Position numbers and translations under genes: made by a program. DNA of 64,000 nt from Pectinophora gossypiella (lineage: Eukaryota > Arthropoda > Insecta > Lepidoptera > Gelechiidae), in contig NC_065424.1 in the NCBI RefSeq assembly GCF_024362695.1, positions 2,392,786 to 2,456,785 on the forward strand, given 5' to 3'. The notes under the pieces were generated by a model. It made no database searches, had not been told where the DNA came from, and worked only from the letters and a program-made list of their open reading frames with translations. Of the stretch, positions 51,336 through 62,428 are shown one piece after another. Position 1 is the stretch's first letter. Every line of letters begins with the position of its first letter.

Positions 51336-51834
51336 ATTACGCAAAGCCAATCAGCTAATAAATACCAGGCAATTAGAAACTTAAAGAGTTGTCTTACCAT
51401 AATTCGTTCTCAATACAATAATTATCCTCATTACGTGTCGCAATCGCAACAGTCGGGGCATTCGGTAGAAAGCTGTCACCATTCTATGCTAATAGCTAAT
51501 TGTTGGCTCTTGCCACCTGACACCAGTAATTGCTGCTACCTTGGTATTGGAATGTTATGACTTTGGCTATTTACATGGTTGCATTATTAGAGATTTGCGT
51601 ATTTACTTATTAAATTCATAAAATAACCATGCTATTTGACACGCAATAAATGTAATGATTGTGATTATACGGTTCTCGGTTCTTCTTTTTTTATCCATCT
51701 TAAAACTTATCAAAAGCGGCTGCAAGTTGTCTACAGGTTATTTATAGACTTTTGTCTGCCCTGTTACGGTTCACTGTCGTTATTTTATGAACATAAAAAA
51801 TAACGACTCTGTGTGGTTATGGATACCTTAGTAT
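51336..51834. other. No gene recognised
   Basis: 51685-51750 ('tatccatcttaaaacttatc', 'aaaagcggctgcaagttgtc') resembles 63385-63460 and may be another LINE tail. Confidence 0.35.
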
Positions 51835-52160
51835 AGAACCCTTGCTCAGGGACACGGGTGAAGACCTCAACGGTTGCAGAGGCGAAGATGGGAGCCGTCG
51901 GTACGGCAATGCAGGACGGAAGGGGCAAGTCACAGGGACTGTAACCTGGAACCTGACAGAGGGCAGCAGTAACTGTCAGTACTATTCAGAGGCGAAGGAC
52001 AGGAGTCCTAGTATGGCTTTGTAATAGACTACTGTGGGCGCCATCCCACTTGCGTCAGACAGAGTACTGCGGGGCGGAAGGCAAGAGGGAAACCACTGCC
52101 CTATTTTTCCCTAAAAAAGTAGCATGGAAAATGCTGCACCGACAAGAGCGTGGCTTTTTA
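51835..52160 (+). mobile_element. RTE-G-related 3' end
   Basis: Close match to 38990-39360, ending 'ctgcaccgacaagagcgtgg'. No open frame of useful length. Confidence 0.75.
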
Positions 52161-52312
52161 TTGATGTGCGGTTATGGATAGATATTGTGACTCCCACTAG
52201 AGGTCTCGTGCGGCTTCGATTTCCGGTGGGTCTGAGATATGAAGTGTGTAGTTTTATGAATGCGTAAGTCATAACCGTTGATCAAATTGGAGATGTCCTT
52301 AGAAAAAGTTTA

Positions 52313-52460
52313 TTACGGTCAACTCTGTCTGCTACTCTCTGACGTGCGCGTATGAATGGATTTATGAATGTATACGTAGAAGATGCAAAGGGGGGAGGGC
52401 GGGGGGGTGGATCAGTAAATTCCATAGTCTTTGCTTAATCCGGTTGGAAATAGGCACCTT
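52313..52460 (+). mobile_element. RTE-F LINE 3' end, degenerate
   Basis: 'gcgcgtatgaatggattta' and 'agtctttgcttaatccggtt'; a G-rich insertion near 52390. Confidence 0.6.
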
Positions 52461-52820
52461 TACCTTAAAACCAAAACTGGTATTATCCATGGCTCTTACC
52501 CATGGTATAAGAAAACTATATTATGTATGCTCAAAAGTGACAGCTAACATTTCAAGGTTAGCCCTGCTGACATCCCACCCTGCGTTGCCATTACATAAAA
52601 AAATAAATTACCTTTTTTTGAATATACAATTTTGAACTTTTAGTAAGAAGTTTACTTACAGTTTTAATTATATTTATATAAATATATTAGGCAGTAATTC
52701 ACTTAGTTTTCAATAATAAAATATACGTCCTTGAAATGTTAGAGATACCAATTTAATGGTAACACTTACGTAGTGGTTTTACTATACCATGCCTCTTATC
52801 CTAGTATCACATAATCCCAC
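52461..52820. other. No recognised feature
   Basis: AT-rich. Nothing supported. Confidence 0.4.
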
Positions 52821-53149
52821 TTCTTCTTTTTCTCTCGTGTGGGTTGTGAGGTGGGTTACCAACCTCATCAACCCTGGTGTCAGGGTAACTATTGAGCCGC
52901 CAAAGGCCCCTGACATGACTCATGTAACGACTACTTACTTACACAGTAAGTAGTAACCGGAACCAACGGCTTAACGTGCCTTCCGATGCACGGATCATGT
53001 TACTTTCGGACAATCAGGTGATCAGCCTGTAATGTCCTAAGCAAACTAGGGATCACAAAGTAATTTTTATGATATTTCCCCACCGGGATTCGAACTCGGG
53101 GCCTCCGGATCGTGAGCCTAACGCTCTACCACTGGACCACGGACGCCGT
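52821..53149 (-). mobile_element. SINE-2, full length
   Basis: Complement of head (to ~53148), body, core and tail, running to 'ttcttctttttctctcgtgt', the AGAAG-rich end. Confidence 0.92.
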
Positions 53150-53519
53150 TAAAAATCCCATTTACGTTAGTCTACCTGTGTACTATATAATGTTACGTAA
53201 ATAATTTCCAAGTGAACTGTCCATTTGCGTATCCGTTATCCCGATGGCTCTCGTTTCCTGGCCCACTTGTCTTCGATCCTAGTAACGGTGTCCGCTATAG
53301 ATAACATAACTAGGCTACTGTAGTGCGACTACAGTCTCGGTCACTGCCTAGCTATCTCTGCCTGCAGGTAGAGTAGGTATCGATTATAGAAAACGCCGTC
53401 TATATTTAACGTGATCTGTGGAAATCGATCTATTTCAAAACATGCAGGCACGATCGATCCAATCAATTTTGTCTAAATCGATAAGTTTTTTCCCTAACAT
53501 GCGTGGCACGTGATTCTGT
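53150..53519. other. No recognised feature
   Basis: No ORF or window match. Confidence 0.4.
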
Positions 53520-53715
53520 TCAAAAAATTAATGTGGCATGGTTTCAAAGTGTATACAGATTAGTACTCGTGCTCGTGACCGTACACGCGCATCTGTGTGT
53601 GACGTCTGACCCCATACGATTCAAGACTAAACTATGGCTGGGGGTGGGGGCGAGGCGATGGGTGAGGTAAACTTTGCTCAGTTCAACGTAGTATTTATTC
53701 CTTATTCTATGGCCA
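53520..53715. repeat. MITE-R half joined to repeat-K
   Basis: 53520-53585 is the right half of MITE-R ('ctcgtgaccgtac'); 53586-53715 is repeat-K to 'ttccttattctatgg'. Confidence 0.6.
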
Positions 53716-53960
53716 AGAGTTGTTTATGAATTCTGCTTGAAATTGACGTCTAGTTTCTTTTCGAGTAAGTAGGCATAATAGGTTCCCTCACAATAGTTAT
53801 TACCTCATCTGAAGATAGTGAACTCCGTCCCTAAACCAGTCGTTCATTATCGATTGTCCAACGCAGCAAAAACGTACTAATGAACTGTATGGCGGTGATG
53901 TAACGTCGAGTTGACGATAAGTGACGGCTCCGGTGCGAGCGGAAAGGCGAATATTTTCCC

Positions 53961-54282
53961 TCTCAATTCTTCTTCTATCGTGTGGAATGTGAGGTGAATT
54001 ACCAACCTCATCAACCCTGGTGTCATGGTTACTATTGAGCCACCAAAGGCGCCTAACATGGCTCATGTAACGACTACTTCCTTACATCAGTAAGTAGTAA
54101 CCGGGACCAACGGCGTAACGTGCCTTCCGAAGCACGGATCATCTTACTTTTTGGACAATCAGGTGATAAGCCTGTAATGTCCTAACCAAACTAGGGATCA
54201 CAAAGTGATTTTTGTGATATGTCCCCACCGGGATTTGAACCCGGGACCTCCGGATCGTGAGCCCACTGGACCACGGAGGCGA
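53961..54282 (-). mobile_element. SINE-2 with damaged head
   Basis: Complete tail and core. About 16 bases are missing from the tRNA-like head between 'cgtgagcc' and 'cactggacc', so the anticodon-arm region is lost while the B box remains. Confidence 0.9.
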
Positions 54283-54565
54283 TTAGTGATGATGATGTTA
54301 TTGCAAAAAAAGCTACACTCCGTAACTATTTAACCAAGTAGATAATTCAACTGCCGCTACTCGCCAGCAGTCAGCCTCCTGCTAGCATTGTGAAATATTT
54401 TAAAGAGAAGATTATGGAAATGCAACTAGTTTTGCTTTTACTTAGGAGATAAGAATGGAGAGAAGGTCCGGCAAGAGTTATTACCATTATCTATCGCCTG
54501 TTCTGAGAATGGCGATAGCTTAATTACAAAGGGCGCTTTACAAACAGCCGTAAGTTTTTTGTATA

Positions 54566-54850
54566 AGTAGGCTAGTTTCCAACTAGTCAAATCAGTTACT
54601 TTTTACTAAACGTCAAAACACGAAATTTCTATGGAATTTGAATGAAAAAGCATATATCGGGTGAGAGCCTTCAGCGCTCCCCATTTGTCCGGCGAAGTAG
54701 TTAATGCCATCTGCAGCAAATCTACAATAAGTCACGTCAAAAAAAAAGAATGAAAAAGCAATGTGACGTCATAGAAAAACGTGATAAAATGTCGGACTTA
54801 TTATTACGTTTTTCTTGATTAAAATTCATAAATAAGTTAAATAGAAAAAT
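54566..54850. mobile_element. MITE-B copy split by a LINE-A tail
   Basis: Left 54566-54652, right 54748-54850. TGACGTCA at 54764-54771. The far end is truncated. Confidence 0.88.
54653..54747 (+). mobile_element. LINE-A 3' terminus only, with 13-bp TSD
   Basis: GAATGAAAAAGCA at 54640-54652 and 54748-54760. Between them lie only the last ~85 bases of LINE-A plus poly(A). Confidence 0.93.
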
Positions 54851-54879
54851 GAATTATACAAAGCCTATCTCGAAAGAGC

Positions 54880-55010
54880 ACAGACGTCGTGGTAGACCTT
54901 GAAAGAGATGGCGTGACGACTTGGACGCTTGCCGGAGGGACTGGCCGGAGTACGCACAGGACCGCGAAAAATGGAAAGGGAGGCCTTTTCCCAGCAGTGG
55001 AATCTTGTAG
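54880..55010 (+). pseudogene. RTE-type LINE C-terminus
   Basis: Frame reads RRGRP, a stop where W or another residue is usual, then KRWRDDLDACRRDWPEYAQD and REKWK. It ends 'ggccttttcccagcagtgg', the RTE tail motif. One in-frame stop; short. Confidence 0.8.
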
Positions 55011-55170
55011 ACTAGATTAGATTATCTCGAAAGAGATGAGAGATATATTATATCGGGAATAAGTATAAGTGTGTTGGAATCGGGGTAAGTGTACACTAAT
55101 TTTAAAAAGTAAACGACTCGGCATATAGAGGGGGATACAGTACTCACTCTACTAGTAGCTGTAATAATTC

Positions 55171-55461
55171 ATGCCAAATTCAGCCAACCCATGGTCAATT
55201 CGGCTCCTTGCAGAAGTTCTTTCAAAACCTCATAAACGGGCAGTCCTCAATTATAACGAGCTGGGTGACTCAACACATCTATTAAGTAGGTACATAACAG
55301 TAGACTGGAGGAGTTCTCAACGAGAGTCTACTAGAGTTGGGAAGTATTTGCAGTCGATATTGTCCTCTTACAGTGAAAATTTCTTAAGCGCCTTTGGCGG
55401 TAAGGGTTTGCTGTCGCCAAAGGATGTTATCAGGGTACCGAACAGAGCCACGCCCCGCTAG
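55171..55461 (+). CDS. Unidentified ORF, 96 codons
   Basis: Starts MPNSANPWSIRLLAEVL and ends VIRVPNRATPR. It is the only ORF of this length lying outside recognised repeats in this part. No signal peptide, membrane segment or motif that I recognise. No promoter or splice context is clear. It may be chance or a decayed element. Confidence 0.2.
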   Translation: MPNSANPWSIRLLAEVLSKPHKRAVLNYNELGDSTHLLSRYITVDWRSSQRESTRVGKYLQSILSSYSENFLSAFGGKGLLSPKDVIRVPNRATPR

Positions 55462-57090
55462 CCACAAGTTGGTAGTGTGACTAGGCATCGATGACCCAAC
55501 GGTGTTATGTTGTATACGTCACGCTGTGTAAACTTCGATAGCGCGTTCCAGGACTGCATTATTGAATAGTGGCGCCATCTGTTGCATGTTGGCGGAACTA
55601 GCTGGTCAACTAGTTATATCCGCCACACGCGTTACTCAAAAATGACATCATGATCATATTTTCTTCAACAACACTTCGATTTCTTACAATTAATTTCATG
55701 GATTGACTTTAGCGTGTTTATGGCTAGGTTTTATTAATGAAAAATCTCATCTGAATGTTATTTTTCAAAACTTCGTTTACGAAATTTTGTGTATACTTCT
55801 TATTACCTATTATACAACCAAACGCCGTAGGTTATTTTTGAAAACTTTTCTGTAATTTGAATTTTTCATCACTAAACTAAGTAAAGTAGCATGCTCTTTA
55901 CCTCATTCATTCTACGAACCAAAGACACGGTTACATGCTATGATTTATATATCTAAATGTTAGCAGACGTCTAAAGGTAATGTCCAAATGTAAGTCAGTA
56001 TTTTGAAGAAAAAGCATCGACTTGAGTCAGCGACCAACATCCGACGGCACTACATCCATCTTGCGCAACCGCATCGATGCGATCACTGATTATTGACCGG
56101 CTCGTCCTGCGATTGGCGCGCCAAACGCTAATCACCGCTTGGCATTACGTGTGTCAGGTAATCAGGTTCTGTTGAAACACTAAAATGTGCACATACACAC
56201 ATGACGTCACACGTCACACGTCATGGGCAGAATCTAAGTACGAAGGTACGAAGTCTTAAGATTTGGTACGAAACGGTGACAAGAGTCACTCAGATAAATA
56301 AAGCTACATCATCATCAATTCAATTTATGTTTAATCGATTGAATGGTACGGTACCTTTTTGCTGCATATTACTCAGACTTGTCAAACGCTATAAGAAAAA
56401 AAAACATAAAAAAGCAGTGAAAAAGGAAATCAAATTAGAGAAAGCTAAGGGAACTAAATAGTGATTAATCTTCTAACTTATTGTAGTCGAAGCTTATCGC
56501 ATTAAAAAGTAGCTTAACTTTCTTGACGCTTTCGATCAACAAACAAGCACAACTAAGCGTTCTTTATTTAAGTAATTATTTTTCTTACCAGCCATTTATC
56601 TACTTGCACTAAAAACTTTTTGGTATTATGCTTTTAATTTTCAAATTTAGAATGTGGTTTCCCACCCGCAGGTAAGTTCCAGCCCAATGCGCGCAAAAAT
56701 GAAAGTGTAGTAAATTACAACAACATCTATGCGCGCGCAATGATGGCGGAAATACAAGAGTTTGCCGCCAATATTCATAATGAGAAGGAAATGCGAAATT
56801 AAAACGCCAATAATCGTAAACTAAAGGAAATTATAGGTGCGCGGGAAAATCGCGTTTTGTTATAAGTTTACAACCTTTCAAGATTTATTATTATTAGTTA
56901 GTTAGTTTCACTATTATTACTTAGAAACTATTAAATAGTGAATCAGTGCTAAAGAAAATTATAAACAAAGTTAATTGCACCTTAAATAGAAGTGCTGTTG
57001 AGTTTATATTTTACACCTGTCATAGTGGGTTTAAAGACTAAAAGAATATAACTCTCTTGTGTTCTTTGCCGCAATCGGGTATATTATATA
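55462..57090. other. Longest stretch with few repeats
   Basis: The sequence is more balanced in composition around 55540-55640 and 56030-56160. An 86-codon ORF (56201-56461) ends in a lysine-rich stretch and is unsupported. No repeat relative found in the window. Confidence 0.4.
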
Positions 57091-57318
57091 CAAGGTGTTA
57101 GTCACATCGTAACGAATACTGAGGGGGATCATCCAGACCATGATTCTGAGTTAATATCAAGTGGAATTTGCCGTCGAAAAATTCATGATATTTTTTTAGT
57201 TTTTTTAAAATAATATCAGTTCCATACTTTTGCGATCGAAAAATTCCCTTGATATCAATTCAGAATCATGGTTTGAATCAGCGCTCAAAGTTTTCGTTAC
57301 GACGTCACTAACACCCTG
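57091..57318. mobile_element. MITE-H, best full copy
   Basis: TA / CAAGGTGTTAGTCACATCGT ... TCACTAACACCCTG / TA. The arms are complementary for ~100 bp each (aatcatggt, gatatcaa, ggaatt blocks), so the whole element folds. TA duplication and CAGGG-type ends suggest Tc1/mariner relatives. Confidence 0.88.
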
Positions 57319-57489
57319 TATATTAGTGTAACGTTGTTTTCTTACTCTAGCAACAAGTACCTATTTGCTCGTACTGTAAGTAGGTATAGTGTTTAAGCGT
57401 TATTTTTTTTCCTTTAAACACCAGTCAAGTAAAGATTATTTACTATTATCATTGGCACCTATAGTGAAATTACAGATTGTGTTTTATTG

Positions 57490-57752
57490 TGTACTAGCGA
57501 CCCGCCCCGGCTTCGCTCGGGTGCAATGCTGAGGAAAAAATGAAATTATTTACGACATCACATTAAAAACCTCAAAAATAACAGTATTTCACTACTATTT
57601 AATGGGTGTTATTATACATATAAACCTTCCTCTTGAATCACTCTATCTATTAAAAAAACCGCATCAAAATCCGATGCGTAGTATTAAAGGTTTAATCGTA
57701 CATAGGTATATAGGGACAGAAAAAGCGACTTCGTTTTATGCTATGTAGTGAT
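57490..57752 (+). repeat. Repeat-J copy 2
   Basis: Same start and end as 31791-32050, same strand. Confidence 0.75.
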
Positions 57753-58389
57753 GTATGGTTGTGTGTGGTTGTGAAGATCGCGAGGAGTGGTAATCCCTAC
57801 AACCCAAAAGGGGATGAAAGGAAGAAGAGATGGTTGTGTATGATTGTAAAGTGGGTACCTACTTTATGTTTCGATTCAGTATATTGAACATGACCAGGGT
57901 TCCGTGACGGCCTCCGAACGATTTCACCAGCCTTAGTAGATCCTATCAGCTCAACTGATGCTTAGCGAGTAATTACACACCCATTACCGTATGTTAAACG
58001 GGTGTGCGCGTGCGGCGCCAGAAATGGCAACGGATATACTTTTAATACCATTACATCCATACATTAATATTATAAATACAAATAGTGCTACTGGACTGAT
58101 TTTGATGAAAATTTTCACGTAGATAAACACCCAGGAGAGAAAGAGTTCCTACTTTCCAGAAACGGACTAGCGCTTAGCATAGAGTCCTTTACGTAGAGGT
58201 AAACTAGAGCTAACCAACAGAGAAATAATACATAAGTATACTTACCTATTAACCCACGTAATCAACTACTTACTGCATTTACACGTAACGTTTTGCTTTG
58301 TAAAAGAAAACAGCACTGACAAATAAACTATTCATCACACGCACACAATGTTCAAAAGCATCATCATATCCCTAGTGTTATCCCGTTTT
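57753..58389. other. No recognised gene
   Basis: Nothing supported. Confidence 0.4.
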
Positions 58390-58505
58390 CATAAGGTCAC
58401 GACTATATCCCAACTGGGGTAGTCAGAGGTACATCTATTGCAAGATGAGCTAAGTACCCACGGCTCACCGAGCTTTCTGTTAGACCAACGTGATAGATGG
58501 TGAGA
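58390..58505. repeat. Repeat-U copy
   Basis: 'gtcacgactatatcccaact', 'gagctttctgttagaccaac'. Confidence 0.6.
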
Positions 58506-58588
58506 CGTATCGTCCTCTATAATGATCCAGCCAACTGTGTTAGTGACAACTGCACTTAAGATAAATTAAATACCCATTGGTGCAAATA

Positions 58589-58937
58589 CTCATCATCATC
58601 TCCCTAGCATTGTCCCGTTTTTTCACAGGGACCGCTTTCCTGAAGATTTGACAGATAAGGTTTTTTACAGAAGCGACTGCCTGTCTGAACTTCCAACCCG
58701 CAAAGGGAAACCAACCCAACACAGGTTAGGTCACATACCTCCGAAACGCATTTCTCGGGTATGTGGGTTTTCTCACGATGTTTTCCTTCACAGCTGAGCA
58801 CGTGATATTAATTTATGATCTAAACATGAATTCGAATAACCAATTTCGAAAATCATAGATTTAGGCCCGTGTTGGATTCGAACCTGCGACCTTACAGTGA
58901 GAGTCAAGCTTTCTTCCAACTGGGTTACTATGGCTTC
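58589..58937 (-). mobile_element. SINE-4, full length
   Basis: Read on the minus strand: tRNA-like head with A box TAACCCAGTTGG and perfect B box GGTTCGAATCC (complement at ~58872-58882), a body with 'ctcgagaaatgcgtt'-like sequence, and a GATGATGAG tail. The reference copy for the partials at 2862, 3843, 40095 and 51055. Confidence 0.9.
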
Positions 58938-59271
58938 AAAAGCAATGTTCAAAATGCTAAGTAATAAATACAGTCATAGAAAGAAAAATAACCATCCAAC
59001 CACCATCTAAAGCCATTGTGGTACTTCGCAACAGTCCCATGCCATTGTGTGGTCTGTCGCAACTTAGACATTATTGTATGGCGATAGAATGCTATGAGGT
59101 AGCTCATTAACTTGTTAACACCTTTGTACATTGAAATGGGGGTTATGTGAGACATTTTATTGAATTTCTGTTTAGTACCTAGTTCCTATTGTTACAGGCC
59201 GGAGGACCAGTCATTGAGGAGCGGTACCAATGGAAGTATTCTTGAAGAAGATATCATACTCCTTTGATCAT
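58938..59271. other. No recognised feature
   Basis: Nothing supported. Confidence 0.4.
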
Positions 59272-59372
59272 CATCATCATCACTAATTTAAAAGCCACGC
59301 TCTTGTCGGTGTAGCATTCTCAATGCTACTTTTTTAGGGAAAAATAGGGCAGTGGTTTCCCTCTTGCCTGCG
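59272..59372 (-). mobile_element. RTE-G 3' tail fragment
   Basis: Complement of 'gggaaaccactgccctattt', 'aatgctacaccgacaagag', and a GATGATGATG end. Confidence 0.75.
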
Positions 59373-59724
59373 TTGATATTCTATTGATATTCCAAAACCG
59401 TTAACTGATATTTCAAATGATTAAAATAAACATTTAAAAAAAAAGTTACGTTGTAAAAGGTACTTAAGTCAAAAAGGTGAACGAATGAAGTACAATTAAG
59501 AAGGAAACCAGAGAGAATTTAAAATTTTATTATGATTTGAATTAGGAATGAAGTCGATACGAGTCTCCGAACATAGTTATCGTGGCTTCAAAATACATCT
59601 TTTTTTTTGTTAATAACACTTCATAAATTACACATAGATTGTTTTACAAACATCGCTAAACCTAAACAGGTTTGTCTCGATAAATTCAACAGCATAAATC
59701 TAACAGCATCTAATATCTATGGAT
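59373..59724. other. No recognised feature
   Basis: AT-rich. Nothing supported. Confidence 0.35.
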
Positions 59725-60035
59725 ATGGCGACTTTTTGGCGGGAACGGAAACGGGACGGGTGCTTTCTTCATTGATTAATCTAAATAATTAATACGAATA
59801 TTCGATAAACAAAGTGTACTTACCTATCTATTTTGGCTTCGTGCCAACAAGCCGCTTCGTAACTCGAAAGTTTATGCGGACTTTTGAGTTAATTCGCTAA
59901 GGTTTCATCATTCATCGTCATCACCTTTCATCATTTCATTATTCATCATCAACAAGAAAAAGAATACATAAGATATGCCTGTATGGGCATAGTTCCCTTT
60001 GCCTTGCCCTTCGGTGAAAACCAAAACAAAAGAAA
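59725..60035. repeat. Repeat-P copy 2, inverted
   Basis: Complementary to 35437-35842 with internal indels: 'cgggaacggaaacgggacgg', 'gtttatgcggacttttgagt', 'gggcatagttccctttgcct'. Confidence 0.75.
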
Positions 60036-60408
60036 ACATCAATGGATAAGGTCGGTGTAAAGAAAACTTAATTTAAAACTTGGACGTATTTAAAACACAA
60101 AAATCTGAGATTGCATTTTGATTTTGACCTCCTAACACAAATTGTAAACAAAACTAAACAACACAAGGTTCTCCGGCTATTGAAGCTAAGGCCTGGGGTG
60201 AAAACAATAAACTTAATAAAATCCATGCTTCCCATACTAAACGCTTCCTGCGGCAACGAATTACATGCATTTGTGACTAATTCTGAATGCGTGGTAAGTA
60301 ACTCAAGGTTGCATTAAGGAAGTTTATTTGAACTTGCGCCAAGATGGTGAAGATAATATTATTATTACTAGGTAGTAGGTATACTAGAGGTACTTCAAGG
60401 GAAACACC
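60036..60408. other. No recognised feature
   Basis: Small ORFs on both strands without motifs. Confidence 0.35.
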
Positions 60409-60421
60409 AAGAACTAGTATA

Positions 60422-60749
60422 ACAAACAGCCTATATACGTCCCACTGCTGGGCACAGGCCTCCCCTCAATCAACCGGAGGGGGTATGGAGCATACTCCAC
60501 CACGCTGCTCCACTGCGGGTTGGTGGAGGTGTTTTTACGGCTAATAGCTGGGACCAACGGCTTAACGTGCCCTCCGAAGCACGGAATCATCTTTCTTTTT
60601 CGGACAATCAGGTGATTCAAGCCTGAAAGTCCTTGCCAAATAAAGGACAGTCTCGCAAAGTGATTTCGACAATGTCCCCATCGGGATTCGAACCCGGACC
60701 TCCAGATCGTGAGCCTAACGCTCTAACCACTAGACCACGGAGGCTGTTT
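60422..60749 (-). mobile_element. SINE-1, full length, with 13-bp TSD
   Basis: AAGAACTAGTATA at 60409-60421 and 60750-60762. Complete head, core and tail on the minus strand. The perfect duplication fixes the limits of the family and implies a young insertion. Confidence 0.96.
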
Positions 60750-60892
60750 AAGAACTAGTATACAATTAGTTTATTTCTAATAACTTGGGAATTCACAAAA
60801 CATCAATAGGTCGCGCGGTAGCGTCACTCGGCGTTACGGAACTGAACACTGTAGGCTGAACTCTGCCGCCCGCGCTCCGGGAAGAGGCGTAC

Positions 60893-61028
60893 TACTTACT
60901 GATGTAAGTGAGTAGGTACATGTCGTTACATGGGCCATGTCAGGGGCCTTTGGCGGCTCAGTAATAACACTGACACCAGGGTTGATGAGGTTGGTATTCC
61001 ATCTCACAACCCACACTATAAGAAGACT
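60893..61028 (+). mobile_element. SINE-2 tail
   Basis: 'actgatgtaagtgagtaggt', 'ggggcctttggcggctcag', 'tgacaccagggttgatgagg', ending near 'aagaagac'. Head and core missing. Confidence 0.85.
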
Positions 61029-61322
61029 TCTACCTAGACGCGTTCGTCGCAGTCGCAGACGTGATCACGTGAGCGACACCGAGACACGCGTGCGCGAGAT
61101 TTTGAGATACGCGGGGAATGCCATTGTCCACCCTAGTTAGCATACTTCTCACGCAGCGCGGAGCACCCTCCTGGGTGGTGGAATACTCATGCAATATGCA
61201 GGGTTTCCTAGACTACATGCATACATAAATTCACGCCATAATCAAATACTTAAGAGATTTTTTATCACGTCTGTCTGGCCAATAACTATTTTATTTTTAC
61301 TTGTTTATCCCCTCTGTGGACA

Positions 61323-61440
61323 GCCTCCGTGGTCTAATGATTAGAGCGTCAGGCCCACGATCTGGAGGTCCAGGTTCGATTCCCGATGGGGATATTGTCG
61401 AAATCACTTTGTGAGACTGTCCTTTGTTTGGTAAGGACAT
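61323..61440 (+). mobile_element. SINE-1 head only
   Basis: tRNA-like head and body to 'gtttggtaaggacat', then unrelated sequence. B box GGTTCGATTCC intact. 3'-truncated, unusual for a retroposon. Confidence 0.85.
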
Positions 61441-62045
61441 TTCTGTTCAAACTGAACTTTACTTGGCTGTCAAATACTTAAACCCACGTTCATCCCTGGT
61501 TTATTTTTTATTTGTAAGGTGGATAAAGTTTCACATTTATTTATTCACAAGAGAATCCCCAATAGAGGCGCAATACTCTTACTTAAATCACATCTAAACC
61601 GCGTGCCACTTTGTACAAATAACAATGAGTATAAAAACTGCCTAGTTCTCCCATCAGGTGTCACTACTGTAGAATGTTCTTAAATTTTGACAATTCCCCA
61701 TAGGTACTATTTGAGTAAAGAAACATAATAATTGTTTTGGTTATATTATAACATTATAACCCTTTGCGCCCTTTGTAACTGCATATTTATTCCTTAAACA
61801 TCGGAAAGAAAACTTAGCAAAACTTATTTTCAATCAAAGTTACCTTTTTCCAACTGATGTCTTTTCTTTTCGTAACTCATCCTTCACACGGGATACACTC
61901 CACGTTGCTCCACATGTTATAGCAATTTGTCACGAATCTTAGCTGGACAGTATGAAGAACTATCAAAATTTAGGAACACTCAACAGTGCTGCCACCTACG
62001 TTTGAGCTTCTAGTTTTTATCCTATACTTATCCCCATAGTAACAT
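61441..62045. other. No recognised feature
   Basis: AT-rich. Nothing supported. Confidence 0.4.
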
Positions 62046-62428
62046 AATGGCCCCGATTCCTGCAGACACTTCCTAATTTTACTTTAAGTTATACCTGTCA
62101 TTTTCTTATCCGCCGAAAAGGAAAGGGACGGATGATTCACAGCTCTTAATTTTAGGAAGAATGAGTAAATTAATGAATAACCCGGGCGAATCAAAAGGTA
62201 TCTCGCTGGTAGGCAAACCGTTTGATGTGTGCTGTCAACATAATTCTGTCGGGTTATTGGCCAATGTAAAATTTTTAGACGGTTGTTTTAGTTATGTGCT
62301 TAAAATTGACGTGTGTTCCATAAATTTTATGCTTGACGATTAGCCGTCCCTTTCCTTTTCGGCGGATAAGAAAATGACAGATATAACTTAAAATAAAATT
62401 AGATGGTATTTACAGGAAGTAGCACCAT
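62046..62428. mobile_element. TIR element with ~85-bp inverted ends
   Basis: The strongest inverted part is 62073-62131 against 62344-62402, sharing 'cttatccgccgaaaagg', 'aaagggacgg' and 'ctaatttta'. Weaker matching extends to 'ataatgg' / 'ccattat', leaving a possible TA duplication. The ~210-bp middle includes a 60-codon ORF (62161-62343) that I do not consider a gene. Confidence 0.85.

Noticed and set aside
58865..58937. tRNA gene on the minus strand
   Set aside because: It is continuous with the SINE-4 body, which recurs elsewhere; the acceptor stem does not pair.
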